From assembly GCA_031323845.1 (NCBI GenBank), contig JAVIYP010000007.1:6021-70020 (forward strand): a stretch of 64,000 bases of DNA, read 5' to 3'. Source of the DNA: PUPG01 sp031323845. Lineage in GTDB: Bacteria; Bacteroidota; Bacteroidia; Bacteroidales; UBA7960. A program made the position numbers and the translations under genes. Under the pieces are notes generated by a model that saw nothing but the letters and a program-made list of their open reading frames with translations, searched no databases and was not told the DNA's origin. Every line of letters begins with the position of its first letter. The stretch's first letter is position 1. Shown here one piece after another: positions 62,426 through 64,000 of the stretch.

Positions 62426-63817
62426 TTACTGACCGATTGTGGTTAACTCGAACACCCTGTAGTCCCAGGGGGCCAGGGCAATGCTCATTTGGCGGTCGAA
62501 CACCACGGTTTCACCGGTAAACACATCCGTGTACTCACCGAAAAAGTCCTCACCCATCAACATCGGACTATGTGCCTCACCGGCGAGGTTCAAAACCACA
62601 AACACCTTGTCGCCATCCTTTTCCCGCACAAAAGCAAAGATCTGGTTGTTATGGCACGTGTTTACGCGCTTGATCTCACCGCCGTATGCGCCATTCCAAA
62701 GGGCTTTGTTGCGCGATTTCAGCGCTAGCAGCGTCTTGTAAAAATCGTGATAGCCATAGTGGCCCCAGTCGATCTGATCTTTCTCAAAGAATTCGAGCAT
62801 ACGGTCGAAGCCGGCCTCCTGGCCGTTATACAGAAGCACCATGCCGGGAACGGTAGCCGAAAGCACGGCAAAGGCTTCAACACCATCGCCGAGGCGGTCA
62901 AATTCGGTGCCGGCCCAGGAGTTCTCATCATGGTTGGTGATGAAATACATCTTATAGGAACCGTAAGGAAAGTTGCCGGCATTGTCTTCAAAGAAATACC
63001 GGTCGATGGCTGTGACATCTTTAGTGCCCTGTGCCACATCGTTCATGATATGGTGGAAACGCCACCCGTAGCCCGCTTCAAAAGCACGCTTGTGCAGCTC
63101 CGGGTTTTCGGCTTCCGCCAGCATAAAGACCGGCTTAATGCTCTCAAGTTCGGCACGTGCCCTGACCCAGAAATCCGTCGGCACATAATCGGCTACATCA
63201 CAACGAAAACCATCAATGCCCACGTCTTCAATCCAAAAACGCATCTCCCCGATCATGGCATCACGAAGACCGTCGTTGTCGTAGTCAAGCTGCAGCACAT
63301 CCGACCAGTCTTCGTTGGGAGGATGTACGTTGCCCTGTTCATCACGTGAGAAAAACTCCGGGTTGCTTTCTCTCCAGTGATGGTCCCAGGCAGTGTGGTT
63401 GGCCACCCAATCCAGGATTACATACATCCCTCTCTCGTGGGCTGCATCAACCACCCTTCGGAAATCATCCATATTCCCAAATTCAGGGTTGATGGCCGTA
63501 TAGTTTGCAATAGAATAATAGGAGCCCAGCGTTCCCTTGCGGTTCTTCTCTCCTATCGGCTGTATGGGCATGAACCAGAGGATGTCGACACCCAGATCCT
63601 GCAGCCTGTCAAGATGCTCCGCAAAAGCATTAAAGGTCCCTTCAGGTGTGAACTGCCGCACATTGACCTCGTAAATGTTGGCATTTATACTCCATTCGGG
63701 CGGTTGTACCTTGCTGCGAACAACCTTGTCTTCCCTTACTGTGCCACATGCAATGATGATCAGGAGCATTACCACCAGGATAATGATCTGTGTTGTCATA
63801 ATTTTTGTCTTTTTCAT
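62426..63817 (-). CDS. GH13 alpha-amylase family lipoprotein
   Basis: The 463-residue protein has a lipoprotein signal with Cys24 in IIIAC. The GH13 barrel shows ILWFMPIQPIG, VILDWVANHTAW, the nucleophile in DGFRCDVADYVP, the acid/base in FMLAEAENPE and the third acid in FITNHDENSW. A short C-terminal beta domain follows. It has no starch-binding modules and no type IX domain, and resembles SusG-like or neopullulanase-type periplasmic/surface enzymes. With the secreted GH13 enzyme at 42.4 kb, MalQ and the transporter it indicates alpha-glucan use, but it lies apart from them. Its upstream region carries copy B of the dispersed repeat. Confidence 0.92.
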   Translation of the reverse strand: MKKTKIMTTQIIILVVMLLIIIACGTVREDKVVRSKVQPPEWSINANIYEVNVRQFTPEGTFNAFAEHLDRLQDLGVDILWFMPIQPIGEKNRKGTLGSYYSIANYTAINPEFGNMDDFRRVVDAAHERGMYVILDWVANHTAWDHHWRESNPEFFSRDEQGNVHPPNEDWSDVLQLDYDNDGLRDAMIGEMRFWIEDVGIDGFRCDVADYVPTDFWVRARAELESIKPVFMLAEAENPELHKRAFEAGYGWRFHHIMNDVAQGTKDVTAIDRYFFEDNAGNFPYGSYKMYFITNHDENSWAGTEFDRLGDGVEAFAVLSATVPGMVLLYNGQEAGFDRMLEFFEKDQIDWGHYGYHDFYKTLLALKSRNKALWNGAYGGEIKRVNTCHNNQIFAFVREKDGDKVFVVLNLAGEAHSPMLMGEDFFGEYTDVFTGETVVFDRQMSIALAPWDYRVFELTTIGQ

Positions 63818-63905
63818 AAGAGTTCAGCTAAGTGTGAATATTGTATTGATTAATAACGCGACTACAATGAACTATGTTGGTTCCGCTGCTGCGTTTGTAT
63901 TATTT

Positions 63906-64000
63906 CATATGCTTATATTTGCGTATATGGCTGGTGGTCTGTGTTTTGTGTTTATGTCTAAGATGCTGACTGGATGTCAGATGTCAGATGTGCAAATGTG
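63906..64000. repeat. Dispersed intergenic repeat, copy B (cut by the window end)
   Basis: This is the second copy of the 15218-15319 repeat, in the same orientation, with the blocks TTATATTTGCGTAT, GTCTGTGTTTTGTG and GTCAGATGTGCAAATGTG. It lacks one AAGTCAG-type unit and reaches the window edge, so its full length is unknown. Like copy A it lies upstream of a minus-strand gene. Confidence 0.75.

Overview
The window looks like a chromosomal segment of an anaerobic or facultative, fermentative member of the Bacteroidota, probably near the Bacteroidales. The evidence is a full-length SprA (the type IX secretion translocon protein), a secreted amylase with a C-terminal type IX sorting domain, a FISUMP-domain protein, lipoproteins with an acidic residue just after the lipidated Cys, and many promoters of the Bacteroidota form TTTG-N19-21-TAnnTTTG. 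Shine-Dalgarno sequences are mostly absent. Formate dehydrogenase, Na+-translocating methylmalonyl-CoA decarboxylase, tryptophanase and malic enzyme point to fermentation with propionate formation. I see no prophage, insertion sequence or CRISPR array. The only RNA gene I recognise is a tRNA-Val(TAC).

Layout. 0-3.1 kb: the end of a NuoF-like diaphorase subunit and a molybdopterin formate dehydrogenase. 3.3-8.5 kb: a small secreted protein, pterin carbinolamine dehydratase, MeaB, a lysophospholipid-type acyltransferase, and tryptophanase overlapping a MntP-type efflux pump. 8.6-16.4 kb: a LuxE-like protein, RuvB, QueG, a TetR regulator, Lnt, and two nucleotide-sugar/SDR enzymes. 16.7-21.4 kb: an exported S9 peptidase, small membrane proteins, tRNA-Val, and a dockerin-FISUMP secreted protein. 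21.4-24.0 kb: an accessory island. It holds two 98 percent identical copies of a ~197-bp leader, each ending exactly at the start codon of a different gene. One gene encodes a small two-helix membrane protein and the other a lipoprotein with a glycine zipper and an acidic glycine-rich tail; another two-helix protein follows.

24-31.7 kb (minus strand): a phosphoglycerate-mutase-like protein (probable homoserine kinase), threonine synthase, a homoserine-ester sulfur enzyme, and a TldE/TldD pair in which TldD carries a twin-arginine lipoprotein signal. 32-36.5 kb: an NtrC-type response regulator, its histidine kinase and a TolC-family channel, with a possible enhancer and sigma-54-like promoter between them. 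36.5-45.2 kb: an esterase, 4-alpha-glucanotransferase, an SLC45-type sugar transporter, a CBS protein, PdxJ and a secreted GH13 amylase. 45.3-54.6 kb: sprA, ruvA and malic enzyme. 54.7-64 kb: a PfkB kinase, an Ig-like lipoprotein, the methylmalonyl-CoA epimerase/decarboxylase operon and a GH13 lipoprotein.

How the genes may work together. The two GH13 enzymes, the sugar transporter and MalQ form an alpha-glucan route from surface or periplasm to cytoplasm without SusC/SusD here. Mce and the decarboxylase form the end of the succinate-propionate pathway; MeaB, the mutase chaperone, is elsewhere in the window and the mutase itself is not present. The threonine/methionine cluster shares homoserine. 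A ~100-bp dispersed repeat lies upstream of two minus-strand genes (15.2 kb and the right edge) and is one of several families of short repeated words in the spacers.
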